Positions 34,207-43,048 of a stretch of 64,000 bases of DNA are shown here, one piece after another. Numbering within the stretch: position 1 is the stretch's first letter; each line of letters begins with the position of its first letter. The translations under genes were made by a program, and so were the position numbers. The DNA lies in NCBI RefSeq assembly GCF_014699115.1, contig NZ_JACXAD010000007.1, forward strand, positions 62,001-126,000. Direction: 5' to 3'. The notes beneath the pieces are model-generated. The model worked only from the letters and a program-made list of their open reading frames with translations, did no database searches and was not told the DNA's origin. This DNA is from Hymenobacter montanus (GTDB lineage Bacteria; Bacteroidota; Bacteroidia; Cytophagales; Hymenobacteraceae).

Positions 34207-35973
34207 ATGACCTCCAACCCCACCCGTACGCTGTCCTCCCGACTCCGGGTCGCCGGCACTAAGCTCCGGCACCTGAGCGTGGGGGGCGCCCTCGTCTTGG
34301 CCATCAATGCCGGCCGTGCCCAGGCCCAAACCACCAAAACCTACACCGCCGACAATAGTTTCTTTGCTAATCCGGAAACAGGCAATATGTATTGGTTTTT
34401 CAGCACCGGCACCAGTACTTTCTTGCCAGCCGTAAGCAGTATCAGCAATACCCTGCGCACGCAACGGCAGCAAAACGGGGTCTCGACGGTTTGCCTTACC
34501 TACTATCTGGGCGATTACAAGTATGAGGCGGTGCCACAGTCAGTGCTGGACCGCATCGATGCCGACATGGCGACGCTGCGTGGCCTGGGGCTGAAGGCCA
34601 TTCCGTACTTTCACTACGCGTACGAATACGATTACGAAAACCCGCAAAACTGGCGCGAGTCGGAAAAAGACGCCACCAAGGACATTATCGTTCAGCACTG
34701 CGCCCAGCTCAAACCCATCTGGACGAGGAATGCGGACGTGCTGGCGCTGGTCGCCTGGGGCATAATCGGCCCCTGAGGCGAACAATGGATTTCCGCCAAC
34801 CTCAACATCGGGAACGCGACGTCCATTGATGCCACCAACGACAACACGCGCGCTATCTTCCGGGCCATGCTGGATGCCACCCCCAGCGACCGCGCGATTT
34901 GCTATACCCCCCGCGGTAAGCGCGGACTGTATGGCAACGCTCCCATCTCCGCCACGGAGGCCTTCAGCGGTTCCGATAAATCTCGGGTGGGGTTTCAAAA
35001 CCAGTGTTTTCTGACCGACTCGCAGGGCGATTACCACACCAATGAGTACCGGGGCCCAACCCCGTATATGGCGACGGATGGCTTGTACGTGCCCCAGATT
35101 GCAGTGGCCGATCCAAACTGCGGCTATCTACCGACCGGCGACCAGTTCATCGCCGAGCTGGATGCCGGCCACTGGGACCACATCGCCGCGCCGACGGAGG
35201 CATTAGGGAAAACCAGCGACACGGACCCGGAGGTGGTACGGGTCTTGAAAAGCGTAGGGTATCGCTTTCGCCTAATCAGCGCCTCCCTTCCCAACAGCGT
35301 GGCGGCGGGGCAGGCCTCGACCCTGGCCGTGACTCTGGTTAACGACAATGGAGGAACTTTATACAACGCCCGCAAGATCGAGGTGATTCTGCGCCATCAG
35401 ACTACCGGCGAGAAATTTGTGCAAGACATAATAGGCGACCAAGTCGGCAACCGGCTCTACTTCCCCAGCGCACACGAAACCAAAACATGGACCCTGGCCT
35501 TCACGCCCCCGGCGTCTTTACCCGCCGGTCCCTACGACGTGCTCCTCAACTTACCCGACCCGTACGTCTCGCTCCACGACCGCCCGGAGTACAGCATCCG
35601 CCTAGCCAACCAGAACACGTGGGAAGCGGCTACTGGCTACAACAAGCTCGGGCACACACTCCAGGTCACGCCACCCACCGTAACTGCGGTCCGCACGGCC
35701 ACCGCGCCGGTGGCCCGCCTGGCCGTCACGCCCAACCCTATGCCCAGCGGGCACGCCCCGCTGCGGGCTCAGTACGAGGCCCCGGGCCGTGGCTGGGTGC
35801 GCGTACAGCTGCTCGACCTGCTTGGCCGCGTGCGCTGGAACCAGGAGCGGCTGGTGCAGGCGGGCCCCAACAGCTTGCTCTTGCCGGCCGTGCCGGCCAC
35901 GGGCGGCCCCTTCTTGCTGCGGGTGACGGCCCCGGGCCAGGCCCCCGTCCAGCAGCGCCTGCAAGTGCAGTAG
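34207..35973 (+). pseudogene. T9SS-exported DUF4874/DUF4832-type protein, broken by one in-frame TGA
   Basis: The frame starts at the ATG at 34207 and continues to a TAG at 35973, about 588 codons, interrupted only by TGA at 34774-34776. Residues 1-41 look like an export signal ending AQAQ. The first half resembles DUF4874 (SNTLRTQRQQNGVSTVCLTY, LKAIPYFHYAYEYDYENPQN). At the break the sequence reads WGIIGP-stop-GEQW, where relatives have a tryptophan (GPWGEW), so a TGG-to-TGA change explains the stop. The second half holds a DUF4832-like domain and an 80-residue type IX secretion sorting tail (RLAVTPNPMPSGHAPL, LLDLLGRVRW, GPFLLRVTA). The family is thought to act on carbohydrates; that is inference. 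Confidence 0.8.
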
Positions 35974-35979
35974 GAACGA

Positions 35980-36027
35980 CCCCAAGAAAGCGGCCGCTGC
36001 CCTAGGGCGGCGGCCGCTTTCTTGGGG
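35980..36027 (+). terminator. Terminator after the DUF4874-type gene
   Basis: CCCCAAGAAAGCGGCCGC (35980-35997) pairs perfectly over 18 bp with 36010-36027; the 12-nt loop contains the palindrome CCCTAGGG. Confidence 0.88.
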
Positions 36028-36091
36028 TTGGTTAGAAGGTTGGCCCAAAAGCCGCATTTTAAAAGCTCTTTTGGAAGTTGTTTGAGTTAAC

Positions 36092-36250
36092 TTGGGGTAT
36101 GGAAGGTGTAGCCTACGCAAACGGTATAGTTCCGACCTCTCGACCCGAGATTGGCAGCGTCTAGAGCCGCTGCTGCGCGTGTGTCGGCGTGGTAAATGGC
36201 CCCTGTTGGAAGTGATTAAATTTATTGGTAATAGTAATTGCCAGAAATAG
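36092..36250 (+). pseudogene. Truncated IS4/IS5-type transposase fragment
   Basis: A 52-codon frame reads RKRYSSDLSTRDWQRLEPLL then RRGKWPLLEVIKFIG before a TAG. This is the N-terminal DUF4096-like domain of IS5-family transposases (pattern SDLTDAQWxxLxPLLP, then RKYPLREVLNAI). The catalytic DDE part is missing, and no clear terminal repeats were found. It is a decayed insertion. Confidence 0.6.
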
Positions 36251-36484
36251 GTCTGAGTATAAAGGACTAAGAAGCTGTTTAAGCTGATTTTTCTTTGTGA
36301 ATTAGATTCTTGCAAATGCATCCTCCACCTTCTGGCGCGTTAGAAGGCACTCCTGAATAGTTGTTTCAGCGCACTGCTAGGCTGAAAAGAGGGATCTAAG
36401 CGCAGTTGGATGAAAGAAATTAAAAATTCTCTTAGAATGGTGCTGCCCGTGATAGCACAAGGCATCTTGTTTATGTGCATAAAA
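36251..36484. other. Intergenic region next to the IS fragment
   Basis: About 230 bp of lower-GC DNA with no gene. It may be further debris of the same insertion. Confidence 0.4.
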
Positions 36485-36519
36485 AAAGCCGGTGACTCCC
36501 GAAGGAGCCACCGGCTTTA
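36485..36519 (-). terminator. Terminator after secG
   Basis: The stem AAAGCCGGTG-CTCC pairs with GGAG-CACCGGCTTT with one A-C mismatch and loop CGAA. On the minus strand it follows the secG stop by 20 bp and is followed by a T run. Confidence 0.8.
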
Positions 36520-36539
36520 ATCAGGAGCCAATGTTGCTA

Positions 36540-36980
36540 TTACTTAGCCGGAGCCGATGCCGGGGCGGCAGGCTGGGCCGGCGCCGTGGCGGGTGCCGTA
36601 CTCGTGCCCGCAGGAGCAGTAGCGCCACCAGGGGCCGCCCCACCAGGAGCCGGCGCGCCGGCCGGCCGGGCCGGGGCTGGCAGACGCGTTTCCAGGGCGC
36701 GCTGCTGGTTGACGCTGCGCACCGGGCCGCCGCCAGTCGCGGTCAGCATGTGGGTACCGAGCGACAGCACCACCAAGCCGATGGCAAAGCCCCAGGTAAG
36801 TTTCTCAAGCAAGTCGCCCGTGCGCTTTACGCCCATCATGCTGGCCGCGCCACCGGCGCTGAACTGGCTGGAAATGCCGCCACCTTTGGGGTTTTGGGCC
36901 AGCACCACCAGGGCCAGCAGGAAACACACGAGAAGAATGAGGACGATGATGGCAATGTACATGAGGAGCAAAAATGACAA
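36540..36980 (-). CDS. secG: Preprotein translocase subunit SecG
   Basis: 146 residues. A small subunit of the SecYEG channel. Seen: membrane helix 1 (MYIAIIVLILLVCFLLALVVL), the conserved loop AQNPKGGGISSQFSAGGAASMMG, and helix 2 (LTWGFAIGLVVLSLGTHML). A Pro/Ala-rich tail of about 60 residues (PAPARPAGAPAPGGAAPGG) is longer than in E. coli SecG and is usual in Bacteroidota. It belongs to the conserved TPR-lptE-regulator-miaB neighbourhood but is separated from the TPR gene by about 360 bp. Confidence 0.93.
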   Translation of the reverse strand: MSFLLLMYIAIIVLILLVCFLLALVVLAQNPKGGGISSQFSAGGAASMMGVKRTGDLLEKLTWGFAIGLVVLSLGTHMLTATGGGPVRSVNQQRALETRLPAPARPAGAPAPGGAAPGGATAPAGTSTAPATAPAQPAAPASAPAK

Positions 36981-37338
36981 GGGCTGCTTGAGCCGGAGGT
37001 TGCGAAAGGACTAATTAGGGCCGCAAAGTACGCCCTGGAAATTTTTAGCGGTTTAGATAAGCTTTTGCTTAGTCGGAGAAACTAGTGTAGGACCAATGGG
37101 GTCGCTCACCTAACTTTAGTGGTAACCACCTCTTACAGATGAAGAGGTAATTCAGGTAATGCACTACAATTAGGAAAGGGAGGCAACTCCAGCAAAGGTA
37201 CGATGCTCGTTCTCTCCCGACAAATGGCGAATGACTTAGCAACCGTTAAGCCAACAGGTATTCCCTGGAGCCCACTAAAGTAGGCGGAGCCACCCCGAGC
37301 GGCGGCAGGCTTTTACCGCGAAAACGTAGAAAACCGAA
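36981..37338. other. Intergenic region between the TPR gene and secG
   Basis: 358 bp. On the minus strand GTACTTTGC near 37024-37031 is close to, but one base short of, the TAnnTTTG element and may be the secG promoter. No gene or repeat was recognised in the remainder. Confidence 0.5.
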
Positions 37339-38760
37339 CTACGCCGGCGGTTGCAGTTGGTTGATCTGAGCCAAAAAATACGCCATCTTCTCCGGCTGCT
37401 TCACCATGAGCTTCTCATAAATCTCAATGGCCCGGGCCGTTTTGCCTTGGCGGATGAGGATGTTGGCGAGGCTCTCGGAAACCAGGTCGGGCTCGACCCG
37501 GGTGCTGCGGACGCTCAAATCAGCTTGGGCTCGGGCCGTCGGCAGCATGGCGGGCCGGGTGAGCCGAGGCTGGCGGCGCAGGAAGTTGTTGATGAGGTCG
37601 AGCGACGAGGGCAAGGCCGGTGGTGGCGGACAGTGCGTCGTCCAGTATTCAAGCAGCAGCGGGTCGGGCTCGAACAAGGCGCCAGTCGGCGGGAGCGGAT
37701 CCACGATGGCCAGTCCGGCGTCGGGTTCGGGCGCTGCCACCTGGTCGGTTGAGGTGGGCCGCTGCTGCAGGCAGAAGCCCATACGACTGCTGCCCAAGGC
37801 GTAGCCAATGAGGTCATCGCCCGTGAAAGCCGCCGGAGTGAAGGCCCCGACCAAGCTACTTTCCAGGGGGGTAGCGGGTAGCGCGTCTGGTACGACGAGG
37901 CCGCCTAGCCGGCGCGTAATGTCGGCGGCAGCCCATTCATCTACCAGGCCTGGCAACTCGTATACGGGTGTGGTTACCAGGGGCGGCTCCGCCAACCCAA
38001 ACTCAAACCGCGCTTCCCCGACTTCTACGGGAGGGCGAATGGCGGGTGCCTGAACAGGCAACTCGGATTCTTCAGAATCGGCTTTGGGAGCACTTTCCGG
38101 GGCCTGTTCTGGGGCAGGAATGTCCGCGCTTTCCCAGTCCCAAGGAAGTAACGCCGCTATTTCTGCTGAATCGGACCCGGGGGCCCCGGCAACTGAAGCT
38201 GAAGCCGTCGGATATACCTCTGGCGCTGGCACTTCTTCTGAAACGGGAGCTAACTCGGCTGGCGGAACATCTTGCTCAAAACTGAGCAAACCAGGCTCAG
38301 AAGCTTCTGCTGCTTCCGAGGAAATGGCTGGCGCTACGACTGCTGTTGCCACGCTTGCAGCCGTTGGTTCGGGTTCAGCAGCTTGCTCGATTAAAGACGG
38401 AAGCGCCGCCGCGGGGGGCTCGGCCGCTATCGTTGGGGCCACCGGCTGGGGCACTTCGGCGGCCTCGGTCAGCAGGGCTGCGGGCTGTTCCGCAGCGGGT
38501 GCTGCCACCGGCTCCGCAAGGGCTGGCTCGACGTGCTCGATGAGGCGCCGTAGCAGCGTACGATCGGCGGCGTAGGTGGCGGCGCGGCGCAGGCGCTGGC
38601 CGGCGAGCATGGTGCCCTGGTCGTGGGCGGCTTTGGCCAGCAGCAGGTGGGCCGTTTGGCAGTATGGAAATGCCTGGGCTAGCTGTTCCAGCTCACGCAC
38701 TTCCGCCGGGCCCAGGGAGGTGGGGTGGTCAAGAACATGCAGAAGCGTAGCGCGGGTCAC
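37339..38760 (-). CDS. TPR-containing protein of the secG-lptE neighbourhood
   Basis: 473 residues. The N-terminal 90 residues have the pattern ELEQLAQAFPYCQTAHLLLA and RRAATYAADRTLLRRLIE found in a Bacteroidota-specific family encoded beside lptE and secG. Residues about 95-260 are a low-complexity Ala/Pro/Glu linker. The C-terminal segment SLANILIRQGKTARAIEIYE and KLMVKQPEKMAYFLAQIN is a single TPR unit. No signal peptide. A role at the envelope with LptE or SecG is suggested only by position. Confidence 0.75.
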   Translation of the reverse strand: MTRATLLHVLDHPTSLGPAEVRELEQLAQAFPYCQTAHLLLAKAAHDQGTMLAGQRLRRAATYAADRTLLRRLIEHVEPALAEPVAAPAAEQPAALLTEAAEVPQPVAPTIAAEPPAAALPSLIEQAAEPEPTAASVATAVVAPAISSEAAEASEPGLLSFEQDVPPAELAPVSEEVPAPEVYPTASASVAGAPGSDSAEIAALLPWDWESADIPAPEQAPESAPKADSEESELPVQAPAIRPPVEVGEARFEFGLAEPPLVTTPVYELPGLVDEWAAADITRRLGGLVVPDALPATPLESSLVGAFTPAAFTGDDLIGYALGSSRMGFCLQQRPTSTDQVAAPEPDAGLAIVDPLPPTGALFEPDPLLLEYWTTHCPPPPALPSSLDLINNFLRRQPRLTRPAMLPTARAQADLSVRSTRVEPDLVSESLANILIRQGKTARAIEIYEKLMVKQPEKMAYFLAQINQLQPPA

Positions 38761-39046
38761 GGGCAGGTATAGCGTAAAAATTATGAAGCAGCGGCTAGCA
38801 GGCCATCAAGCAAGGGCGCAATTTACGCCACAAAAAAGTGCTTACGGCGGCTCCGCTTCTAATTTATAGCTCCTGCAGCAACACTCCGAATGCGGTGTTA
38901 CTTTATTCCTTGGCAGGTTCCTTCTTCCCTCAGGCTCTACGCATAAAGCAGATAGCGCCGGCCCTACCGGGTACGACCTCGCAGGGGGTACGTGAGGCCC
39001 CACCAGAAGCACACCTAGTACCCGCTTGGAGCGACTTAACGACTCA
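38761..39046. other. Intergenic region with a dispersed repeat
   Basis: 286 bp with no gene. The stretch 38967-39004 is similar to 25564-25601 (shared CGGGTACGACC, CAGGGGG, A-GTGAGG, CCCAC), so it is a second copy of a non-coding element. Confidence 0.6.
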
Positions 39047-39625
39047 TTACCAATTCGCTACCGACTTGTTGAAAATATCGGTGATGATTTTGGTGGTGGT
39101 TCTGCGGACCGCCGTGGGGTCGCTGTTTATCGTGGCGATGTTTTGGCCGCCGGGGTAGTCGTCGAAGCTCTGAAAAAGCTGCTCAAAGCTCTGCTTGTCG
39201 TCCTTGGTGTTGGTAAAGCGGATTTTTACCTGAATGGTAAGGCGGTTGGATCCGGCCTGGTCCACGCCGTTGACTGTTTGGATGGCGGCCGGGGCGAAGT
39301 CGAAGGCTACGATGCTGCCCTCAAACTGCAGGTCGCCGTCGCGCGGCACCAGCTTCAGGCTGGTGTTGCGCTGAAAATAGTCTTTCAGATCTTCCGTAAA
39401 GCGCTGAGTCAGGAAGGAGGGCCCGGTGGGGGCGTTGTTTTGGATGGTGCCAATGGAAATGGTGCGCACGGCGGGGTCAATGTTGGTGCCATTGAACGAG
39501 TACACCCCGCAACTGCTGAGGACCGCCAGAAACCCGATAGCCACTAGCAGGAGCCGGTAGCTAACCGTTTTTCCGCGCCCAATCAACCGGCCAGCCGCTA
39601 TTCCATCAAATTTGTTCCAAATCAT
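39047..39625 (-). CDS. lptE: LptE-family LPS-assembly lipoprotein
   Basis: 192 residues. Positions 18-40 form a signal peptide ending in a lipobox (VLSSC), followed by GVYSFNGTNI, the usual start of mature Bacteroidota LptE. The core TISIGTIQNNAPTGPSFLTQ, FTEDLKDYFQRNTSLKLV and LQFEGSIVAFDFAP fits the family. With LptD it inserts lipopolysaccharide into the outer membrane. A downstream ATG at residue 1 of a shorter form is possible. Its start overlaps the regulator gene by 20 nt. Confidence 0.9.
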   Translation of the reverse strand: MIWNKFDGIAAGRLIGRGKTVSYRLLLVAIGFLAVLSSCGVYSFNGTNIDPAVRTISIGTIQNNAPTGPSFLTQRFTEDLKDYFQRNTSLKLVPRDGDLQFEGSIVAFDFAPAAIQTVNGVDQAGSNRLTIQVKIRFTNTKDDKQSFEQLFQSFDDYPGGQNIATINSDPTAVRRTTTKIITDIFNKSVANW

Positions 39626-40898
39626 ATTGTTTCAATTTGCGGTACAGGGTGCGTTCCGAAATTCCTAAATCGTGGGCGGCGTACTTACGCTTGTTATTGT
39701 GCTTTTTCAGGGCCTTGAGAATCATCTCCCGTTCCTTTACGTCCAGGGAAAGGGTCTCTTCCTCAGTTTCGTGCGGGATGTCCTCAACCGGGGCTTCGTC
39801 GTGGTAGCTTGTCACCGGCTCGCTGTTGTAGGTACTGGGTGCCGGGGGTAAAAAGTACTCCGACGCCGGGCCGCTCTCAAACGTGCTGGCGGGGGGCGTA
39901 TTGTTGAACAGGTGGCTGTTCTGGCGCAGCAGCTCCTGGGCTTCGTGCGGGCGGTGGCCGGTGGCCAGCTCCAGCACCATCTTTTTCAGGTCCGTCATGT
40001 CGCGGCGCATGTCGAACAGCACTTTGTAGAGCAAATCCCGCTCGGAGTAGCCCGTCGTGGTGCCGTCGGCCCCCCCCGCGCTGAGCAGCATGGGCAGGCG
40101 GCTCGTCTGTTCCTGGGGCAGGTAGGGGAGCAGGCGGCGGGCATCGACTTCCCGCTCGGTTTCCAGTACCGACATCTGCTCGGCAATGTTCTTGAGTTGG
40201 CGGATGTTGCCGGGAAACCGGAAGCGCGTCAGGGCTTGCACGGCATCGGGCAGCAGCATAATGGGCCGGGTACGGTAGCGCTCGGCCGCATCGGCCGCAA
40301 ACTTGCGGAACAGCAGGTAAATGTCCTCGCCCCGCTCGCGCAGGGGCGGCACCGTGATGGGCACCGTGTTGAGGCGGTAGTAGAGGTCTTCGCGGAAAGT
40401 GCCGGCCTGCACGCGGTCGAGCAGGTTGACGTTGGTGGCGGCTACTACGCGCACGTCGGTTTTCTGCACCTTGCTGCTGCCCACCCGGATGAACTCCCCA
40501 TTTTCGAGCACGCGCAGCAGGCGGGCCTGGGTGCCGAGCGGCATTTCGCCGATTTCGTCCAGGAAAATGGTGCCCCCGTTGGTGACCTCAAAGTACCCCT
40601 TGCGGGCCTCATTGGCGCCGGTGAAAGAGCCCTTCTCGTGGCCGAACAGCTCGGAGTCGATGGTGCCCTCGGGAATGGCGCCGCAGTTGATGGCGATGAA
40701 CTGCCCGTGCTTGCGCGGCGACAAGGCGTGGATAATCTTGGAAAACGACTCTTTGCCCGACCCGCTTTCGCCGGTGATGAGCACCGTCATGTCGGTGGGC
40801 GCGACTTGGGCGGCCACCTGAATGGCGTAGTTCAGGGCCGGCGCGTTGCCGATGATGCCGAACCGAAGCTTGATGGATTGAATCTCGGAGGGTGTCAA
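39606..40898 (-). CDS. Sigma-54-dependent activator (AAA+ and Fis HTH, no receiver domain)
   Basis: 430 residues. Seen: Walker A GESGSGKESF, the sigma-54 contact loop as GSFTGA, Walker B GGTIFLDEIGEMP, the arginine finger region REDLYYRLNTVPI, and a C-terminal Fis-type helix-turn-helix (KRKYAAHDLGISERTLYRKL). The AAA+ domain starts almost at residue 1, so it has no sensor domain and may respond through partners. It is encoded beside lptE and miaB as in many Bacteroidota. Residues about 320-385 are a low-complexity linker. Confidence 0.93.
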   Translation of the reverse strand: MTPSEIQSIKLRFGIIGNAPALNYAIQVAAQVAPTDMTVLITGESGSGKESFSKIIHALSPRKHGQFIAINCGAIPEGTIDSELFGHEKGSFTGANEARKGYFEVTNGGTIFLDEIGEMPLGTQARLLRVLENGEFIRVGSSKVQKTDVRVVAATNVNLLDRVQAGTFREDLYYRLNTVPITVPPLRERGEDIYLLFRKFAADAAERYRTRPIMLLPDAVQALTRFRFPGNIRQLKNIAEQMSVLETEREVDARRLLPYLPQEQTSRLPMLLSAGGADGTTTGYSERDLLYKVLFDMRRDMTDLKKMVLELATGHRPHEAQELLRQNSHLFNNTPPASTFESGPASEYFLPPAPSTYNSEPVTSYHDEAPVEDIPHETEEETLSLDVKEREMILKALKKHNNKRKYAAHDLGISERTLYRKLKQYDLEQI

Positions 40899-40919
40899 TG
40901 CGAGGAAGTTAAAGGCCTG

Positions 40920-41141
40920 CTACGCGGCGATTTGTAAACGTGCGCGCGGAGCTGGAATTTCACGTCCCAACTCTTTGGCAAAGTCCAACCATTCCTGAAT
41001 GATGAGCAACCCGTTAGCCAGGGCTTCCTCCTGGGTGGCACCATCGGCCATGCAGCCGGGCAGGTCGGGGACTTCTACGATAAAGGCTTGGTCATCGGCA
41101 CTCCAGTACAAAACAACCGGATAATGGTGAGGGTCGAACAT
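40920..41141 (-). CDS. HicB-like antitoxin
   Basis: 73 residues. The fold signature YPVVLYWSADDQAFIVEVPD and LPGCMADGATQEEALANGLL is that of HicB antitoxins, which bind and inhibit HicA. It ends REIPAPRARLQIA with no DNA-binding domain. It lies 17 bp downstream of the hicA frame, the usual toxin-antitoxin order. Since hicA appears frameshifted, this may be an orphan antitoxin. Confidence 0.85.
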   Translation of the reverse strand: MFDPHHYPVVLYWSADDQAFIVEVPDLPGCMADGATQEEALANGLLIIQEWLDFAKELGREIPAPRARLQIAA

Positions 41142-41158
41142 GGCGTGTAAATAGAAGA

Positions 41159-41424
41159 TTATGGGGCGTTTAAGCCCAACTCCGCACGATATTTTAATAG
41201 GATGGCGCGTACCTGTTTCGCTTGGTAAGCCTTGACGGTGTTGCCGGCGGCGGGTTGAAGGTTGATTAACTCAGTCACGCCGGTTCTGCCAAACAAGTGG
41301 TGGCTGCCCCGCACTCGTTTTTCAAAGCCAAGGGCTTCCAGCAACAGGCATAACGCGCTAAAGTCGAGTGCGGATCTTGCTCGGCCGAAAGTAACTGGGT
41401 TAAGAACTTCTGCCGTCGGCTCAT
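41159..41424 (-). pseudogene. HicA-like toxin gene with a frameshift
   Basis: The ATG at 41424 overlaps the miaB stop (ATGA). Its frame gives [19 protein letters not shown], the N-terminal pattern of the family, but then leaves the frame. The next frame resumes at 41365 with DFSALCLLLEALGFEKRVRG and runs through SHHLF, LINLQPAAGN and KAYQAKQVRAILLKYRAELG to the stop. One missing base near 41366 joins the two halves. The toxin is therefore probably dead. Translation from a TTG at 41344 would give a truncated 61-residue form. Confidence 0.65.
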
Positions 41425-42857
41425 ACCGCCTCGCCCAGCAAGGTGCTGGCGGTGCTGCTGTGCACCAGCACGTTCACGTAGTCGCCTTTCTTGAAGTTTT
41501 GCTTTGGAAAAACGACCACTTGGTTCTGGCTGTTGCGTCCGCTTAAGTGCTCTTTCGAGCGTTTTGAGAAGTTTTCGACCAGCACCTGGTGTACCCGGCC
41601 CACGGCGCGCTCGTTGCGCCTGGCGCTGTGAAGCTGCTGCAAGTCAATGATTTCCTGCAGGCGGCGCTTCTTCACTTCCAGCGGGATGTCATCGGCCAGC
41701 TTGCGGGCGGCCAGGGTGCCGGGCCGCTCCGAGTAAAAGAACATGTAAGCCATGTCGTAGTGCACGAAGTCCATCAGGCGGAGGGTATCCTGATGCTCGG
41801 CCTCGGTTTCGGAGCAGAAGCCCGCAATCATGTCGGTGCTGATGGCGCAGTCCGCGCCCAGAATCCGGCGAATGGCGTGCACCCGCTCCTCGTACCAGGG
41901 GCGGTCGTAGGTGCGGTTCATGAGCGCCAGGATGCGCGAGTTACCGCTCTGGGCCGGCAGGTGAATAAACTTGCAGATGTTGTCGTAGCGCGCCATGGTG
42001 TGCAGCACCTCGTCGGTAATGTCCTTGGGGTGCGAGGTGGCGAAGCGCACCCGCAATTCCGGACTGACGAGGGCTACGCGCTCGAGGAGCTGGGCAAAGT
42101 TGACGTGCTCGGAGCCGTCGGCCGCGGCCCACTTGTAGCTGTCCACGTTCTGGCCGAGCAGGGTCACTTCCTTGTAGCCCTGCGCCACCAGGGCCCGGGC
42201 TTCCTGCACGATGCTGTGGGCGTCGCGGCTGCGCTCACGGCCGCGGGTGAAGGGCACCACGCAGAACGAGCACATGTTGTCGCAGCCCCGCATGATGCTG
42301 ATGAAGGCCGATACCCCGTTGGAGTTCAGGCGGACCGGGGTGATGTCGGCGTAGGTTTCTTCGCGGCTGAGCAGCACGTTCACGCCCTTTTGGCCCCCGT
42401 CGACCTGGCTGATGAGCTGGGGCAGGTCGCGGTAGGCGTCGGGGCCGACCACGAGGTCCACGATTTTTTCTTCTTCCAGAAACTTGCTTTTCAGGCGCTC
42501 GGCCATGCAGCCGAGCACGCCCACGAGCAGGCCCGGGTTGCGCTTTTTGTACGAGTTGATTTGCGAGAGGCGCATACGCACCGTTTGCTCGGCCTTTTCG
42601 CGAATCGAGCAGGTGTTAAGCAGCACCAGGTCGGCGCTGGCCAAGTCGTCGGTCGTGTCGAAACCCTCGTCAAACAGAATGCTCGACACGATCTCGGAGT
42701 CCGAAAAATTCATCTGACAGCCGTAGCTTTCAATGTACAGCTTACGCTGCCGGCCGGTGCGCGTGGCCGCGCTCACGCGCACGTTCGCACTCGGCGTAGC
42801 CTCGGGGGTAGCAGGGGCTTTATCTAAAAAGTCAAGGGTTAACAGGGCTTGGGCCAT
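41421..42857 (-). CDS. miaB: tRNA-2-methylthio-N6-isopentenyladenosine synthase
   Basis: 478 residues. A radical-SAM enzyme that adds a methylthio group to i6A37 of tRNAs reading UNN codons. Seen: three N-terminal cluster cysteines ([20 protein letters not shown]), the radical-SAM CxxxCxxC motif in [20 protein letters not shown], and a C-terminal TRAM domain. The 45 N-terminal residues before [10 protein letters not shown] are a low-complexity extension. MiaE at 55.3 kb acts on the product in the same pathway. The stop overlaps the hicA start codon. Confidence 0.95.
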   Translation of the reverse strand: MAQALLTLDFLDKAPATPEATPSANVRVSAATRTGRQRKLYIESYGCQMNFSDSEIVSSILFDEGFDTTDDLASADLVLLNTCSIREKAEQTVRMRLSQINSYKKRNPGLLVGVLGCMAERLKSKFLEEEKIVDLVVGPDAYRDLPQLISQVDGGQKGVNVLLSREETYADITPVRLNSNGVSAFISIMRGCDNMCSFCVVPFTRGRERSRDAHSIVQEARALVAQGYKEVTLLGQNVDSYKWAAADGSEHVNFAQLLERVALVSPELRVRFATSHPKDITDEVLHTMARYDNICKFIHLPAQSGNSRILALMNRTYDRPWYEERVHAIRRILGADCAISTDMIAGFCSETEAEHQDTLRLMDFVHYDMAYMFFYSERPGTLAARKLADDIPLEVKKRRLQEIIDLQQLHSARRNERAVGRVHQVLVENFSKRSKEHLSGRNSQNQVVVFPKQNFKKGDYVNVLVHSSTASTLLGEAV

Positions 42858-42882
42858 AATAAAAGCGCATTTCAGCGGAACA

Positions 42883-42890
42883 CAAAGATA
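42883..42890 (-). promoter_or_regulatory. -7 element of the miaB promoter
   Basis: The minus strand reads TATCTTTG, a consensus match, 26 bp before the miaB ATG. A CTG about 20 bp upstream could stand in for the usual TTG. Confidence 0.55.
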
Positions 42891-43048
42891 CGGCGGCGGG
42901 CGGTAAAATGACAGAATGGCAGGAGATTTCCCGTCGGCTCGGGCATTCGAAGTAGGCCACTTATCCCGCCCGGCTATTAGTTCCTACCCCGTAGCGGTAG
43001 GTACGCCGGTCACGGGCGACCCCAGCAATCTAAATGCTTTTTTGAGCT

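Noticed and set aside
34774..34776. Selenocysteine at the TGA of the DUF4874-type gene
   Set aside because: The replaced residue is a conserved tryptophan, not cysteine, and no SECIS-like hairpin was evident immediately downstream; a TGG-to-TGA point change is simpler.
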